A stretch of 64,000 bases of DNA from Mycobacterium sp. NBC_00419 (lineage in GTDB: Bacteria; Actinomycetota; Actinomycetes; Mycobacteriales; Mycobacteriaceae). The stretch is from positions 5,456,001-5,520,000 of the forward strand of contig NZ_CP107931.1 in NCBI RefSeq assembly GCF_036023875.1. The letters are read 5' to 3'. The first letter of the stretch is position 1. Every line of letters begins with the position of its first letter. This document shows positions 1 through 9,355 of the stretch, in pieces. The translations under genes and the position numbers were made by a program. The notes under the pieces were generated by a model. The model saw nothing but the letters and a program-made list of their open reading frames with translations. It was not told where the DNA came from and made no database searches.

Positions 1-3000
1 ACCCATGCCGAGTTGATGGGCAATGGTGAGGGCCGTGCGGTCGACGCCTTGATGCGACCGGCGCGCGGTGAGGAATTCGTTGTTGCCGACGTCGGCGACG
101 CCGTCGCGACGGTTGGCGCCCGGCTGCGCGAGATCCAGGACCGGCACGGACCGGACTCGATCGCCCTGTACGTCTCGGGCCAGATGTCACTGGAAGCGCA
201 GTACCTGGCCACCAAACTGGCCAAGGGTTTCATCCGCACCGTCAACATCGAGTCCAACTCGCGGCTGTGCATGGCCAGCGCGGCGACGGGTTACAAGCAA
301 TCGCTCGGCGCCGACGGACCACCCGGTTCCTATGCCGATTTCGACTGTGCGGATCTGTTCTTCGTCATCGGCGCCAACATGGCCGACTGTCATCCGATCC
401 TGTTCCTTCGGATGGCCGATCGGCTGCGGGCCGGGGCCAAGCTGATCGTCGTCGACCCGCGCCGCACCGCCACCGCCGACAAGGCCGACCTGTTTCTGCA
501 GATCCGGCCGGGCACCGACCTGGCGCTGTTGAACGGCTTGCTGCACCTGCTGGTGGCATCCGGCGATATCGACACCGGCTTCATCGCCGAGCACACCGAA
601 GGCTGGGAGGCGATGGGAGAGTTCCTCGCCGACTATCCGCCCGCGCGGGTGGCCGAACTCACCGGCCTGCCCGAGGCCGACATCCGCACCGCCGCGACAA
701 TGATCGCCGACGCGGGCGAATGGATGTCGTTGTGGACGATGGGCCTCAACCAGAGCACCCACGGCACCTGGAACACCAACGCCATCTGCAACCTGCACCT
801 GGCCACCGGGGCGATCTGCCGGCCCGGTAGTGGCCCGATGTCGCTGACCGGTCAGCCCAACGCGATGGGTGGCCGCGAAATGGGTTACATGGGACCGGGA
901 TTACCAGGGCAACGTTCTGTGGTCAGCGCTGAGGACCGGTCGTTTGTGGAGTCGGTATGGGGCGTGGAGCCCGGGACGATCCGCCCCCACACGAACCGCG
1001 GGACCATCGATATGTTCGAGCAGATGGCCGCCGGAGACATCAAGGCCTGCTGGATCATCTGCACCAACCCGGTGGCCAGCGTGCCCAACCGCACGACCGT
1101 GATCACCGGCCTGGAGACCGCCGAACTGGTGGTCACGCAGGATGCCTACAGTGACACCGCCACCAACCGCTACGCCGACATCGTCCTGCCCGCAGCCCTG
1201 TGGGCCGAAGCCGATGCGGTGATGGTGAACTCCGAGCGCACACTGACCATGGTGCGCGAATGTGTTTCACCCGCCGGGCATTCCCGCCCGGACTGGCAGC
1301 TGATCTGTCAGGTGGCCGACGCCATGGGATTCGGTGCGCACTTCGCCTTTGAGTCCAGCGAGCAGATCTTCGATGAGATCCGGCGATTCGCCAATCCCAA
1401 GACCGGATACGACATTCGCGGCGCGAGCTATCAGCGGCTGCGCGAAACGCCGGTGCAATGGCCGTGCCCGCCCGGCGATGAGCAGGATCGTCACCCCATT
1501 CGCTATCTCAATGACGGCGTCCTGACATTCCCCACGCCCTCCGGCCGTGCGGTGTTCCACGCCCGTCCGCACCTGGATGCTCGTGAATTGCCCGACGACG
1601 ACTATCCGTTCGTGTTGAACACCGGCCGGCTGCCGCACCAGTGGCACACCATGACCAAGACCGGCCGGGTCACCAAGCTCAACAAACTCAACGGCAACCC
1701 CTTCGTCGAGATCAACCCCGACGACGCCACCGCCCTCGGTATCGCCGACGGGCAAGCCGTCGAACTGCAATCCCGGCGGGGCCGGGCTGTGCTGCCCGCC
1801 GTCGTCACAGACCGGGTCCGGCCGGGTAATTGTTTCGCGCCGTTCCACTGGAACGACGAACACGGCGAATACCTGGCGATCAACGCCTTGACCAGTGATG
1901 CCGTGGACGCGGATTCCCTGCAACCCGAACTGAAGGTGTGCGCGGTGAGCCTGCGCCCCGCCAAGACCATCACCGGTGCGGAACCCTCCGGTGACGAAAG
2001 GCAATACCTGGCAGGATTTTTCGCGGCACTGGGCGGCGACGTCGTCGGCGTTCCGGTGCTCCCGGAATCCGCGCCGATCAGCAGGCCGGTACGGCTGTGG
2101 GTTGACGGTCTCCTGGCCGGAACATATTCGCGAGTTTCCGTCGAACCCGCCTCGGTGCCCGGCCCGTGGGTGCTGTGGGCGTCGCAGACCGGCAACGCCG
2201 AGGAGCTCGCGGCCCGACTCGTCGATCGGCTTGGAGCGGCCGGGCTGACGGCCAGGCTGATCAGCATGGACGACTGTGCGGTCAGCGATCTCGCCGCACG
2301 CGACGTGCTGGTGGTGACCAGCACATTCGGCGACGGCGAACCGCCCGACAACGGGGCCGACTTCTGGGACCGGCTGCGGGCACCGGATGCCCCCGACCTG
2401 CACGGGCTGCGGTTCGCGGTGCTCGGTATCGGCGACCGGTCCTACGGTCAGTTCTGCGGCCACGCCCGATCGCTGGACACCCGGCTGGCCGAACTCGGCG
2501 GCACTCGGCTGCTCGACCGCGGTGACTGCGAGGTCCACGACGAAGAATCTTTGACGACATGGGCTCAGCGGGTGATCGAGGTTGTCAACGCCGGCGAGTC
2601 GGCACGAGTCGGCTTCGACGCGCCTACCGTGACTCGGCCTGCCGAGCCGTTCACCCGGGCCAGTCCCGTCGCCGCCCGGTTGAGTCGCAACACCAGGTTG
2701 ACCCCGGCCTCGGCCGCCAAAGAGGTGCGGCAGCTGGGTTTTGACATCTCCGAACACGACGTCAGCTATGCCGTCGGCGACTCGTTGGGGGTGTTCCCCA
2801 CCAACAGCGGCGAGGACGTCGCCGCGTGGTTGGCCGCGACCGGCCTGTGCGGGGATGACGTGGTCGAGGTCGATGGTACGGAATGCGCACTGCGCCAAGC
2901 ACTCACCGAGAACTACGACATCTGCCGCATCACCCCGAACCTGCTGGCCTTCCTTGCCGAGACGACGGCGGACAAAGCTGCGGCTAGACACCTGCGGGCC

Positions 3001-3756
3001 GCTCGCACACAATTGGACACCTGGCGGTTGGGGCGCAACGGGATCGATGTCGTTTGTGATTTCGGAGTCCACGCCACTGCCGAGCAATGGCAGGAAGTAC
3101 TCGTGCGCCTGACACCGCGACTGTATTCGATCTCCTCAAGCCCATTGGTCAGCCCCCACGAAGTGCAACTGACCGTGTCGATCGTCCGCCACCAGGCGCC
3201 GGACGGTGCCGAACGTGGGGGAGTGTGCTCGAGGTTCCTGGCCGACCGCGCCCTCGACGTTCCGGTGTTCCTGCAGAAGTCGCCACACTTCCGCCCGCCG
3301 GAGGACACAACGGCACCGATCGTCATGATCGGTGCGGGCACCGGGATCGCACCGTTCCGTGGGTTCCTCCAGGAGCGCCGCGCGTTGGGACACACCGGCC
3401 GCAATTGGTTGTTCTTCGGCGATCGGCACCGCGACGAGAACTTCTACTACGGCGATGATCTGACCGACATGGTCACCGACGGCTTCCTGAACCGACTCGA
3501 CCTCGCGTTCTCCCGCGACCAGCGCAAGCGAATCTATGTGCAGGACAGAATGATCGAGAAGGGCGCGCAGCTGTGGACCTGGCTACAGGATGGCGCCTAC
3601 CTCTACGTCTGCGGCGACGCCGCCGCGATGGCGCGAGATGTCGACGCCGCGCTGGATACGATCATCAGCACCCATGGCCAGCTGAGCGCCGAAGCAGCCC
3701 GCCACTACAAGCGTGAACTGGTCGCCGCCAAGCGCTATCTGCGCGACGTGTACTGA
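1..3756 (+). CDS. Nitrate reductase fused to NADPH-type diflavin reductase (5' partial)
   Basis: Assimilatory nitrate reductase of the molybdopterin oxidoreductase family, reducing nitrate to nitrite in the cytoplasm. The frame is open to the left edge, so the N-terminus, where this family carries its 4Fe-4S cysteines, lies outside; 1251 codons are visible. From about residue 1 to 500 is the Mo-cofactor domain (motifs VDPRRTATADKADLFLQ and RPGTDLALLNG). A dinucleotide-binding domain follows at about 530-650 (NTGRLPHQWHTMTKTGR). Next comes a flavodoxin domain near 721-865 (ASQTGNAEEL, STFGDGEPPDN), then an FAD domain (RLYSISSSP near 1040) and an NAD(P)H domain (GAGTGIAPFRGF near 1111, YLYVCGDAAAM). 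The tail matches sulfite reductase alpha/P450 reductase, so electrons probably come directly from NADPH. The transporter and nirBD follow on the same strand. Confidence 0.9.
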   Translation, partial: THAELMGNGEGRAVDALMRPARGEEFVVADVGDAVATVGARLREIQDRHGPDSIALYVSGQMSLEAQYLATKLAKGFIRTVNIESNSRLCMASAATGYKQSLGADGPPGSYADFDCADLFFVIGANMADCHPILFLRMADRLRAGAKLIVVDPRRTATADKADLFLQIRPGTDLALLNGLLHLLVASGDIDTGFIAEHTEGWEAMGEFLADYPPARVAELTGLPEADIRTAATMIADAGEWMSLWTMGLNQSTHGTWNTNAICNLHLATGAICRPGSGPMSLTGQPNAMGGREMGYMGPGLPGQRSVVSAEDRSFVESVWGVEPGTIRPHTNRGTIDMFEQMAAGDIKACWIICTNPVASVPNRTTVITGLETAELVVTQDAYSDTATNRYADIVLPAALWAEADAVMVNSERTLTMVRECVSPAGHSRPDWQLICQVADAMGFGAHFAFESSEQIFDEIRRFANPKTGYDIRGASYQRLRETPVQWPCPPGDEQDRHPIRYLNDGVLTFPTPSGRAVFHARPHLDARELPDDDYPFVLNTGRLPHQWHTMTKTGRVTKLNKLNGNPFVEINPDDATALGIADGQAVELQSRRGRAVLPAVVTDRVRPGNCFAPFHWNDEHGEYLAINALTSDAVDADSLQPELKVCAVSLRPAKTITGAEPSGDERQYLAGFFAALGGDVVGVPVLPESAPISRPVRLWVDGLLAGTYSRVSVEPASVPGPWVLWASQTGNAEELAARLVDRLGAAGLTARLISMDDCAVSDLAARDVLVVTSTFGDGEPPDNGADFWDRLRAPDAPDLHGLRFAVLGIGDRSYGQFCGHARSLDTRLAELGGTRLLDRGDCEVHDEESLTTWAQRVIEVVNAGESARVGFDAPTVTRPAEPFTRASPVAARLSRNTRLTPASAAKEVRQLGFDISEHDVSYAVGDSLGVFPTNSGEDVAAWLAATGLCGDDVVEVDGTECALRQALTENYDICRITPNLLAFLAETTADKAAARHLRAARTQLDTWRLGRNGIDVVCDFGVHATAEQWQEVLVRLTPRLYSISSSPLVSPHEVQLTVSIVRHQAPDGAERGGVCSRFLADRALDVPVFLQKSPHFRPPEDTTAPIVMIGAGTGIAPFRGFLQERRALGHTGRNWLFFGDRHRDENFYYGDDLTDMVTDGFLNRLDLAFSRDQRKRIYVQDRMIEKGAQLWTWLQDGAYLYVCGDAAAMARDVDAALDTIISTHGQLSAEAARHYKRELVAAKRYLRDVY

Positions 3757-3792
3757 CCTCACCGGGCCGGGTAAGCAAAAGTGAGAAGGTTG

Positions 3793-3807
3793 TGACACTG
3801 CGAACAC
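3793..3807. promoter_or_regulatory. Possible GlnR half-site pair upstream of narK
   Basis: Two AC dinucleotides separated by nine bases (3795-3796 and 3806-3807) sit in GTGAC-N6-AACAC, about 45 bases before the narK start. Mycobacterial GlnR sites are described as AC-N9-AC pairs, and nitrate/nitrite genes are known GlnR targets. The match to the fuller consensus is partial and such spacing is common by chance. The rest of the 94-base gap (3757-3850) shows no hairpin or clear -10 box. Confidence 0.25.
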
Positions 3808-3850
3808 CGCGGGCAGCGAATGCGCAACAAAGAATTCCTACCGTGAACGC

Positions 3851-5305
3851 ATGACGACTTCAACGACTCGCAGTGGCTACTACATCGACGACTGGGACCC
3901 TGAGGATGTCAAGGCCTGGAACAACGGGGGCGCGAAAATCGCGCGACGAAACCTGATCTGGTCGATCTTCGCCGAACACGTTGGATTCTCGGTGTGGTCC
4001 ATCTGGTCGGTCATGGTGTTGTTCATGCCGCAGAACCTCTACCACATCGACGCCGCGGGCAAGTTCTTCCTGGTCGCCGTGCCGACTCTGGTGGGCGCCG
4101 TGATGCGCATTCCGTACACGTTCGCGGTGGCCAAGTTCGGTGGACGCAACTGGACCATTTTCTCCGCCCTGGCGTTGATCGTTCCGACGATCCTGACGCT
4201 CTATTTCATGGCGCACCCGGACACTTCGTACACAACCTTCATCATCGTGGCGGCCTTCGCCGGGCTCGGCGGCGGCAACTTCGCCTCGTCGATGGCCAAC
4301 ATCAACGCCTTCTACCCGCAGCGCTACAAGGGTTGGGCGCTGGGTCTGAATGCCGGTGGCGGCAATATCGGCGTAGCGGTGATCCAGATCATCGGACTGC
4401 TGGTCATCGCGACCGTCGGCAACCGGTCGCCTCACCTCGTATGTGCCGTCTACCTGGTATTGCTCGCGCTGGCCGCACTGGGTGCCGCGATGTTCATGAA
4501 CAACCTCACCAATCAGCGCACCGATGCGCGTTCGATGATCGAAGTGCTGGCGCACCGGGATTCGTGGCTGATCTCATTGCTCTACATCGGCACATTCGGG
4601 TCGTTCATCGGGTTCGGCTTCGCCTTCGGTCAAGTGCTGCAGATCAACTTCCTGGCCGGCCTGTCCCACGGCGGCCCCATCACACCGGCGATGACAGCAC
4701 AGGCATCGCTGCACGCCGCCCAGATCGCCTTCATCGGCCCGGTGCTTGGTTCGTTGTCCCGCCCGCTCGGCGGCTGGCTGTCCGACCGCCTCGGCGGCGG
4801 AAAGGTCACTCTTTACACATTCGGTGCGATGATCGCCGCCGCCGCCTGGTTGGTGGCGGCCGGTGAGATCGACGACGCCACAGCGGGACCGGCCTCGGGT
4901 GCCACGATGGCTGCCTTCATCGTCGGATTCATCGCCCTGTTCGTACTGTCCGGCATCGGAAACGGCTCGACCTACAAGATGATTCCGTCGATCTTCGAGG
5001 CCAGGTCGCAGGGCCTGGACACCCTCAGCGCACCGGAGAAGCGGGCATGGTCGCAGCGGATGTCGGGCGCATTGATCGGGATCGCCGGGGCGGTAGGCGC
5101 GCTCGGCGGGGTCGGCGTCAACATCGCGCTGCGGGCGTCCTATCTGTCACCGGCCAAATCGGCCACCATGGCATTTTGGGTGTTCCTCGGCTTCTACGTG
5201 CTGTGCGCGGTGATCACCTGGGTGGCTTACGTGCGCACTCCCAAGAAGGCAGGAGTCATCAGCACCGAGACCCACGCCGTCGACAACGCCGCGGCGGTCG
5301 CATGA
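3851..5305 (+). CDS. narK: MFS nitrate/nitrite transporter, NarK family
   Basis: A 484-residue integral membrane protein of the major facilitator superfamily with about 12 hydrophobic segments. It likely imports nitrate and/or exports nitrite across the plasma membrane. Two glycine-rich nitrate-signature stretches typical of NarK are visible: AGLGGGNFASSMANINAFYP near residue 140 and LSGIGNGSTYKMIPSIF near 365. The N-terminal YYIDDWDPEDVKAWNNGG segment is characteristic of actinobacterial members. The start is ATG at 3851 with only a weak ribosome-binding site. Its TGA overlaps the nirB ATG by four bases (ATGA), so the two are probably translationally coupled. The direction of transport cannot be read from sequence. 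Confidence 0.9.
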   Translation: MTTSTTRSGYYIDDWDPEDVKAWNNGGAKIARRNLIWSIFAEHVGFSVWSIWSVMVLFMPQNLYHIDAAGKFFLVAVPTLVGAVMRIPYTFAVAKFGGRNWTIFSALALIVPTILTLYFMAHPDTSYTTFIIVAAFAGLGGGNFASSMANINAFYPQRYKGWALGLNAGGGNIGVAVIQIIGLLVIATVGNRSPHLVCAVYLVLLALAALGAAMFMNNLTNQRTDARSMIEVLAHRDSWLISLLYIGTFGSFIGFGFAFGQVLQINFLAGLSHGGPITPAMTAQASLHAAQIAFIGPVLGSLSRPLGGWLSDRLGGGKVTLYTFGAMIAAAAWLVAAGEIDDATAGPASGATMAAFIVGFIALFVLSGIGNGSTYKMIPSIFEARSQGLDTLSAPEKRAWSQRMSGALIGIAGAVGALGGVGVNIALRASYLSPAKSATMAFWVFLGFYVLCAVITWVAYVRTPKKAGVISTETHAVDNAAAVA

Positions 5306-7824
5306 CCGCCCCGGCACGGACCGTCGTTGTCGTCGGCCACGGCATGGTCGGGCACCGGTTCGTCGAGGCACTGCGGGACCGGGATTGTGACGGCGCCTGG
5401 CGGGTGATCGTGCTCTGTGAGGAACCGACCCCGGCCTACGACCGGGTCGGGTTGTCGTCTTACATCGACGGCTGGGACCGCGCGACGCTGGCATTGTCCG
5501 GAAACGATTACGCTGGAGACGATCTGGTCGACCTGCGGGTCGGCGAACCCGCCACCGCGATCGACCGCACGACCCGTGAGGTCGTCACCCCGACGGGCGA
5601 GCGCATCGGTTACGACGCGGTGGTGTTGGCCACCGGCTCGTACCCATTCGTGCCACCGATCCCCGGTAGCGATCTGGACCGCTGCTTCGTCTACCGGACG
5701 TTGGAAGACCTCGACGCCATCCGGGCGACGGCGTCGGCAGCCGGACCCGGGGCGGTCGGCATCGTCGTCGGTGGCGGTCTTCTGGGCCTGGAGGCGGCCA
5801 ACGCGCTGCGCATGCTCGGCCTCACACCGCATGTGCTCGAACGCTCCCCGCGGCTGATGCCCATTCAGGTCGACGACGGTGGCGGTGCGCTGCTGAACCG
5901 GCTCATCACCGAACTCGGTATCACCGTCCACACCGACGTGGCGTCCACCGAGGTCGTCGACACCGGTGACGGCATCATGGTGTCGCTATCCAACGGCGAA
6001 ACGATCTACGGCGCACTGCTGGTGTTCTCGGCGGGTGTGCGCCCGCGGGATGATCTGGCCGCCGCCTGTGGTCTGCCGATTGCCGAGCGGGGCGGCGTGC
6101 TGACCGATATCAGCTGTGCCACAGCCGATCCCCACGTGTTCGCCATCGGCGAGGTCGCCGCCGTCGAAGGCCGCTGCTACGGCCTCGTTGCGCCGGGCTA
6201 CACGATGGCCGAGGTGGTGGCCGACCGGCTGCTCGGTGGCGCCGCCGAATTCCCGGGTGCCGACCTGTCCACCAAACTCAAGCTGCTCGGCGTCGACGTG
6301 GCCAGCTTCGGTGACGCCCACGCCAGCACACCCGGTGCGCTGGAAGTCGTACTCAATGACGCCGTCAACCAGACCTACGCCAAACTTGTTGTCTCCGATG
6401 ATGTGTCGACACTGCTGGGCGGGATCCTGGTCGGCGACGCCACCGCATACGCCACCCTGCGCCCTCTGGTCGGCCGGCCGCTTCCCGCAGATCCGGCGAC
6501 GCTGATCTCACCCGCAGGGGCCGAAGTTGGGGTGGGTGCGCTGCCCGACGACGCACAGATCTGCTCGTGCAATGCGGTGACGAAGCGTAGCATCTGCGGC
6601 GCAATTTCGGCAGGCGCCCAAGACGTTCCGGCCATTAAATGTGCCACGGCGGCCGGAACCTCCTGCGGCAGTTGCATTCCGATGCTCAAGCGGCTGCTCG
6701 AGGCACAGGGCGTGGCGATGTCCAAAGCCCTGTGTGAACACTTCGAGCAGACCCGCGCCGAGCTGTTCCAGGTCGTCGCGACCACCGGCATCCGCACCTT
6801 CTCCGCACTGATCGCCGAGTACGGCACCGGCGCCGGATGCGATATCTGCAAGCCCGTGGTGGCCTCGATCCTGGCGTCCACATCATCTGATCACATCCTG
6901 GATGACGCGACTGCCGGACTGCAGGACACCAACGACCATTTCCTGGCCAACATTCAACGCAACGGCACATACTCGGTGGTGCCGCGGCTACCCGGTGGTG
7001 AGGTCACACCGGAGAAGCTGATGGTGATCGCGGAGGTGGCCAGGGATTTCGGTCTCTACACCAAGATCACCGGCGGTCAGCGCATCGACCTGTTCGGTGC
7101 CCGCGTCGAACAGCTTCCGCTGATCTGGCGCCGACTCGTCGACGCCGGCATGGAATCGGGGCACGCCTACGGTAAGTCGCTGCGGACGGTGAAGAGCTGC
7201 GTCGGATCCACCTGGTGCCGCTATGGAGTGCAGGACTCGGTCGCGATGGCCGTCGATCTCGAATTGCGTTATCGCGGGCTGCGTTCGCCGCACAAGATCA
7301 AGATGGGCGTCTCGGGCTGCCAACGTGAATGTGCAGAAGCGCGGGGTAAGGATGTCGGCGTGATCGCCACCGAGAAGGGCTGGAACCTCTACGTCGGCGG
7401 CAACGGCGGCGCCACCCCCAAGCACGCCCAGCTCCTCGCGGGCGACCTGGATTCGGACACCCTGGTCCGGTATATCGATCGCTACCTGATGTTCTACATC
7501 CGAACCGCAGACCGCTTGCAGCGCACCGCGGTGTGGCAGGAGACCATCGAGGGTGGGCTTGATCACATCCGTGATGTGGTGTGTGCGGACTCGTTGGGCA
7601 TTGCCGCCGATCTCGACGCCGCAATCGGCCGGCACGTCGAGGGCTACTCCGACGAGTGGGCCGGTGTGCTCAGTGACGAGGAAAAACTGAGCCGCTTCGT
7701 CTCGTTCGTCAACGCCCCGGAGAAGGCGGATCCGACGGTCGTGTTCGACGAGACCGGGCCGCGGAAGGTGCCGCTGCTGTTGGGAATGCCGAGCAGCGTC
7801 AACGCGGCGGAAAGCCGCCCGTAA
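5302..7824 (+). CDS. nirB: Nitrite reductase (NADH) large subunit
   Basis: An 840-residue cytoplasmic enzyme that reduces nitrite to ammonium with NADH, using FAD, Fe-S and siroheme. The N-terminal half is an FAD/NAD-binding oxidoreductase (VVVVGHGMVGHRF, later GIVVGGGLLGLEAANAL). A BFD-like [2Fe-2S] domain follows near residues 420-470 (ICSCNAVTK...TSCGSCIPMLK). The C-terminal sulfite/nitrite reductase domain has the siroheme/4Fe-4S cysteines at about 633 and 639 (C-x5-C) and 673 and 677 (GVSGCQREC). All key cysteines are present. The reading frame is open further upstream, but the ATG at 5302 overlaps the transporter stop and precedes the nucleotide-binding motif, so it is chosen. Siroheme enzymes follow in the same transcription unit. 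Confidence 0.95.
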   Translation: MTAPARTVVVVGHGMVGHRFVEALRDRDCDGAWRVIVLCEEPTPAYDRVGLSSYIDGWDRATLALSGNDYAGDDLVDLRVGEPATAIDRTTREVVTPTGERIGYDAVVLATGSYPFVPPIPGSDLDRCFVYRTLEDLDAIRATASAAGPGAVGIVVGGGLLGLEAANALRMLGLTPHVLERSPRLMPIQVDDGGGALLNRLITELGITVHTDVASTEVVDTGDGIMVSLSNGETIYGALLVFSAGVRPRDDLAAACGLPIAERGGVLTDISCATADPHVFAIGEVAAVEGRCYGLVAPGYTMAEVVADRLLGGAAEFPGADLSTKLKLLGVDVASFGDAHASTPGALEVVLNDAVNQTYAKLVVSDDVSTLLGGILVGDATAYATLRPLVGRPLPADPATLISPAGAEVGVGALPDDAQICSCNAVTKRSICGAISAGAQDVPAIKCATAAGTSCGSCIPMLKRLLEAQGVAMSKALCEHFEQTRAELFQVVATTGIRTFSALIAEYGTGAGCDICKPVVASILASTSSDHILDDATAGLQDTNDHFLANIQRNGTYSVVPRLPGGEVTPEKLMVIAEVARDFGLYTKITGGQRIDLFGARVEQLPLIWRRLVDAGMESGHAYGKSLRTVKSCVGSTWCRYGVQDSVAMAVDLELRYRGLRSPHKIKMGVSGCQRECAEARGKDVGVIATEKGWNLYVGGNGGATPKHAQLLAGDLDSDTLVRYIDRYLMFYIRTADRLQRTAVWQETIEGGLDHIRDVVCADSLGIAADLDAAIGRHVEGYSDEWAGVLSDEEKLSRFVSFVNAPEKADPTVVFDETGPRKVPLLLGMPSSVNAAESRP

Positions 7825-7872
7825 CAGTCGCGAAACACGACCCCTCTATCAAGAGCTTGGAGGCTTGAAACC

Positions 7873-8238
7873 ATGACAGTTCTCGCGGACAACAGTGCAG
7901 GGCTCGACCTTGATATCTGGACGCCCGCCTGCGCCCGCAGCGCGCTGCTCGCCGGCCGCGGCGTGGCGGTGCTGCTGCCAGGCGGTGAGCAGGTCGCGCT
8001 GTTCCTGTTGGCCGATGGCACGCTGGCTGCCGTCGGCAATATCGATCCCTTCGGCCGCGCCGCGGTGATGTCGCGTGGCATCGTCGGGGATCGGCGTGGC
8101 GAGCCCACCGTGGCGTCGCCTTTGCTCAAGCAGGTGTTCTCCCTTGTCGACGGTCGGTGCCTCGACGACGAGTCATACGCACTGCCGGTCTACGAAGTCA
8201 GGGTGGTCGATGGATTCATCGAAATCCGAAGTCAATGA
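7873..8238 (+). CDS. nirD: Nitrite reductase (NADH) small subunit
   Basis: A 121-residue partner of NirB with a Rieske-like fold. As is usual for NirD, the Cys/His ligands of true Rieske proteins are absent, so no 2Fe-2S cluster is expected. The core (VALFLLADGTLAAVGNIDPF, then SPLLKQVFSLVDGRC and ALPVYEVRVVDGFIEI) matches the family. ATG at 7873 follows a TTGGAGG ribosome-binding site (about 7858-7864) and a 48-base gap after nirB. The 3' end overlaps the next gene by 29 bases if that gene starts at its ATG at 8210. Confidence 0.92.
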   Translation: MTVLADNSAGLDLDIWTPACARSALLAGRGVAVLLPGGEQVALFLLADGTLAAVGNIDPFGRAAVMSRGIVGDRRGEPTVASPLLKQVFSLVDGRCLDDESYALPVYEVRVVDGFIEIRSQ

Positions 8239-9355
8239 ACCACTTACCGGCTTCACCGTCGGTGTGACCGCGGCTCGGCGTGCCGAGGAATTCGTCGCCC
8301 TGCTGCAACGGCGCGGAGCAAACGTCGCCCATGCGCCGGCGATCCGGATCGTCCCGCTCGTCGATGACGTCGAATTGCGCCATGTCACAGAGCAACTCGT
8401 CGAGGCGCCGCCGGATATCGTCGTGGTGACCACCGGTATCGGGTTCCGCGGCTGGATCGAAGCCGCGCACGGCTGGGACGTGGCCGACGATCTGGCCGCC
8501 GCGCTGGCGTCCACCCGGATCCTGGCCCGCGGCCCCAAGGCGCGCGGCGCGGTCCGCCAGGCGGGCATGTGCGAGGAGTGGAGCCCGGATTCGGAGTCCT
8601 CGGCCGAAGTGTTGCAGCGCCTGCTCGCCGACGGTGTGGACGGGCTGCGCGTCGCGGTCCAGTTGCACGGTGCGGCAAGCGAATGGGAGCCCGATACCGA
8701 CATCTGTGACGCCCTGGCCCGGGCGGGCGCGCAGGTGGTCAAGGTGCCGGTGTACCGGTGGGAACCGCCTGCCGATCCCAAGCCGATGGACGCTCTGATC
8801 GACATGATGGTCAACGGCGAACTCGACGCCGTCAGTTTCACCAGCGCACCCGCAGTGGCATCCATGCTCGAGCGGGCCAAGGCGCTGGGCGTGCTGGATG
8901 CGCTCGTCGGCGCGCTGCGAACGCAGGTCGCCGTGTTCGCGGTGGGCCCGGTGACCTCCGCGCCGCTGCTGCGACTCGATATCGGCACCTGCTACCCGCA
9001 GCGCTACCGCCTTGGCGCGCTGGCCAGGCTCATTGCCGATGAGTTACCCACGAGGGCAAGGAAATTCACTGCCGGCGGCCATCGCATCGAGGTGCGCTGC
9101 ACCAGTGTCGACGTCGACGGCACGGTCCGGGTGCTGCCGCGTGCCGCAATGGCGCTGCTTCGGCGCCTGCTCGTCGACCCCGGCCGGGTGGTGTCCCGTG
9201 CCGATCTGCTGGCCGAACTGCCCGGCGGTGGTGACGACACCCATGCCGTCGACACCGCGATGACCAGGCTCCGATCAGCCCTGGCCGCACCGGGTGTCGT
9301 GCAGACCGTCGTCAAGCGGGGCTATCGGCTCGCGCTCGACCAGGAGGCGTCATGA
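8210..9355 (+). CDS. Uroporphyrinogen-III synthase-like domain fused to winged-helix regulator
   Basis: A 381-residue protein. About residues 10-270 resemble HemD (uroporphyrinogen-III synthase: GFTVGVTAARRAEEF, PAIRIVPL, FTSAPAVASML, VFAVGPVTSAPLL). The last hundred residues look like an OmpR-type winged helix (RAAMALLRRLLVDPGRVVSR, ending KRGYRLALD). M. tuberculosis Rv0260c has the same architecture, from memory. It may act in the uroporphyrinogen-III branch to siroheme, regulate the nitrate/nitrite genes, or both. Catalysis cannot be judged because HemD has few invariant residues. ATG 8210 is chosen because upstream residues in this frame are a shadow of nirD. Its stop overlaps the next start (ATGA). 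Confidence 0.85.
   Translation: MDSSKSEVNEPLTGFTVGVTAARRAEEFVALLQRRGANVAHAPAIRIVPLVDDVELRHVTEQLVEAPPDIVVVTTGIGFRGWIEAAHGWDVADDLAAALASTRILARGPKARGAVRQAGMCEEWSPDSESSAEVLQRLLADGVDGLRVAVQLHGAASEWEPDTDICDALARAGAQVVKVPVYRWEPPADPKPMDALIDMMVNGELDAVSFTSAPAVASMLERAKALGVLDALVGALRTQVAVFAVGPVTSAPLLRLDIGTCYPQRYRLGALARLIADELPTRARKFTAGGHRIEVRCTSVDVDGTVRVLPRAAMALLRRLLVDPGRVVSRADLLAELPGGGDDTHAVDTAMTRLRSALAAPGVVQTVVKRGYRLALDQEAS

Noticed and set aside
1267..3087. 606-codon minus-strand open frame antisense to the nitrate reductase
   Set aside because: High-GC codon bias keeps antisense frames open. It lies wholly inside a well-conserved gene, has no recognisable domain and no ribosome-binding site.
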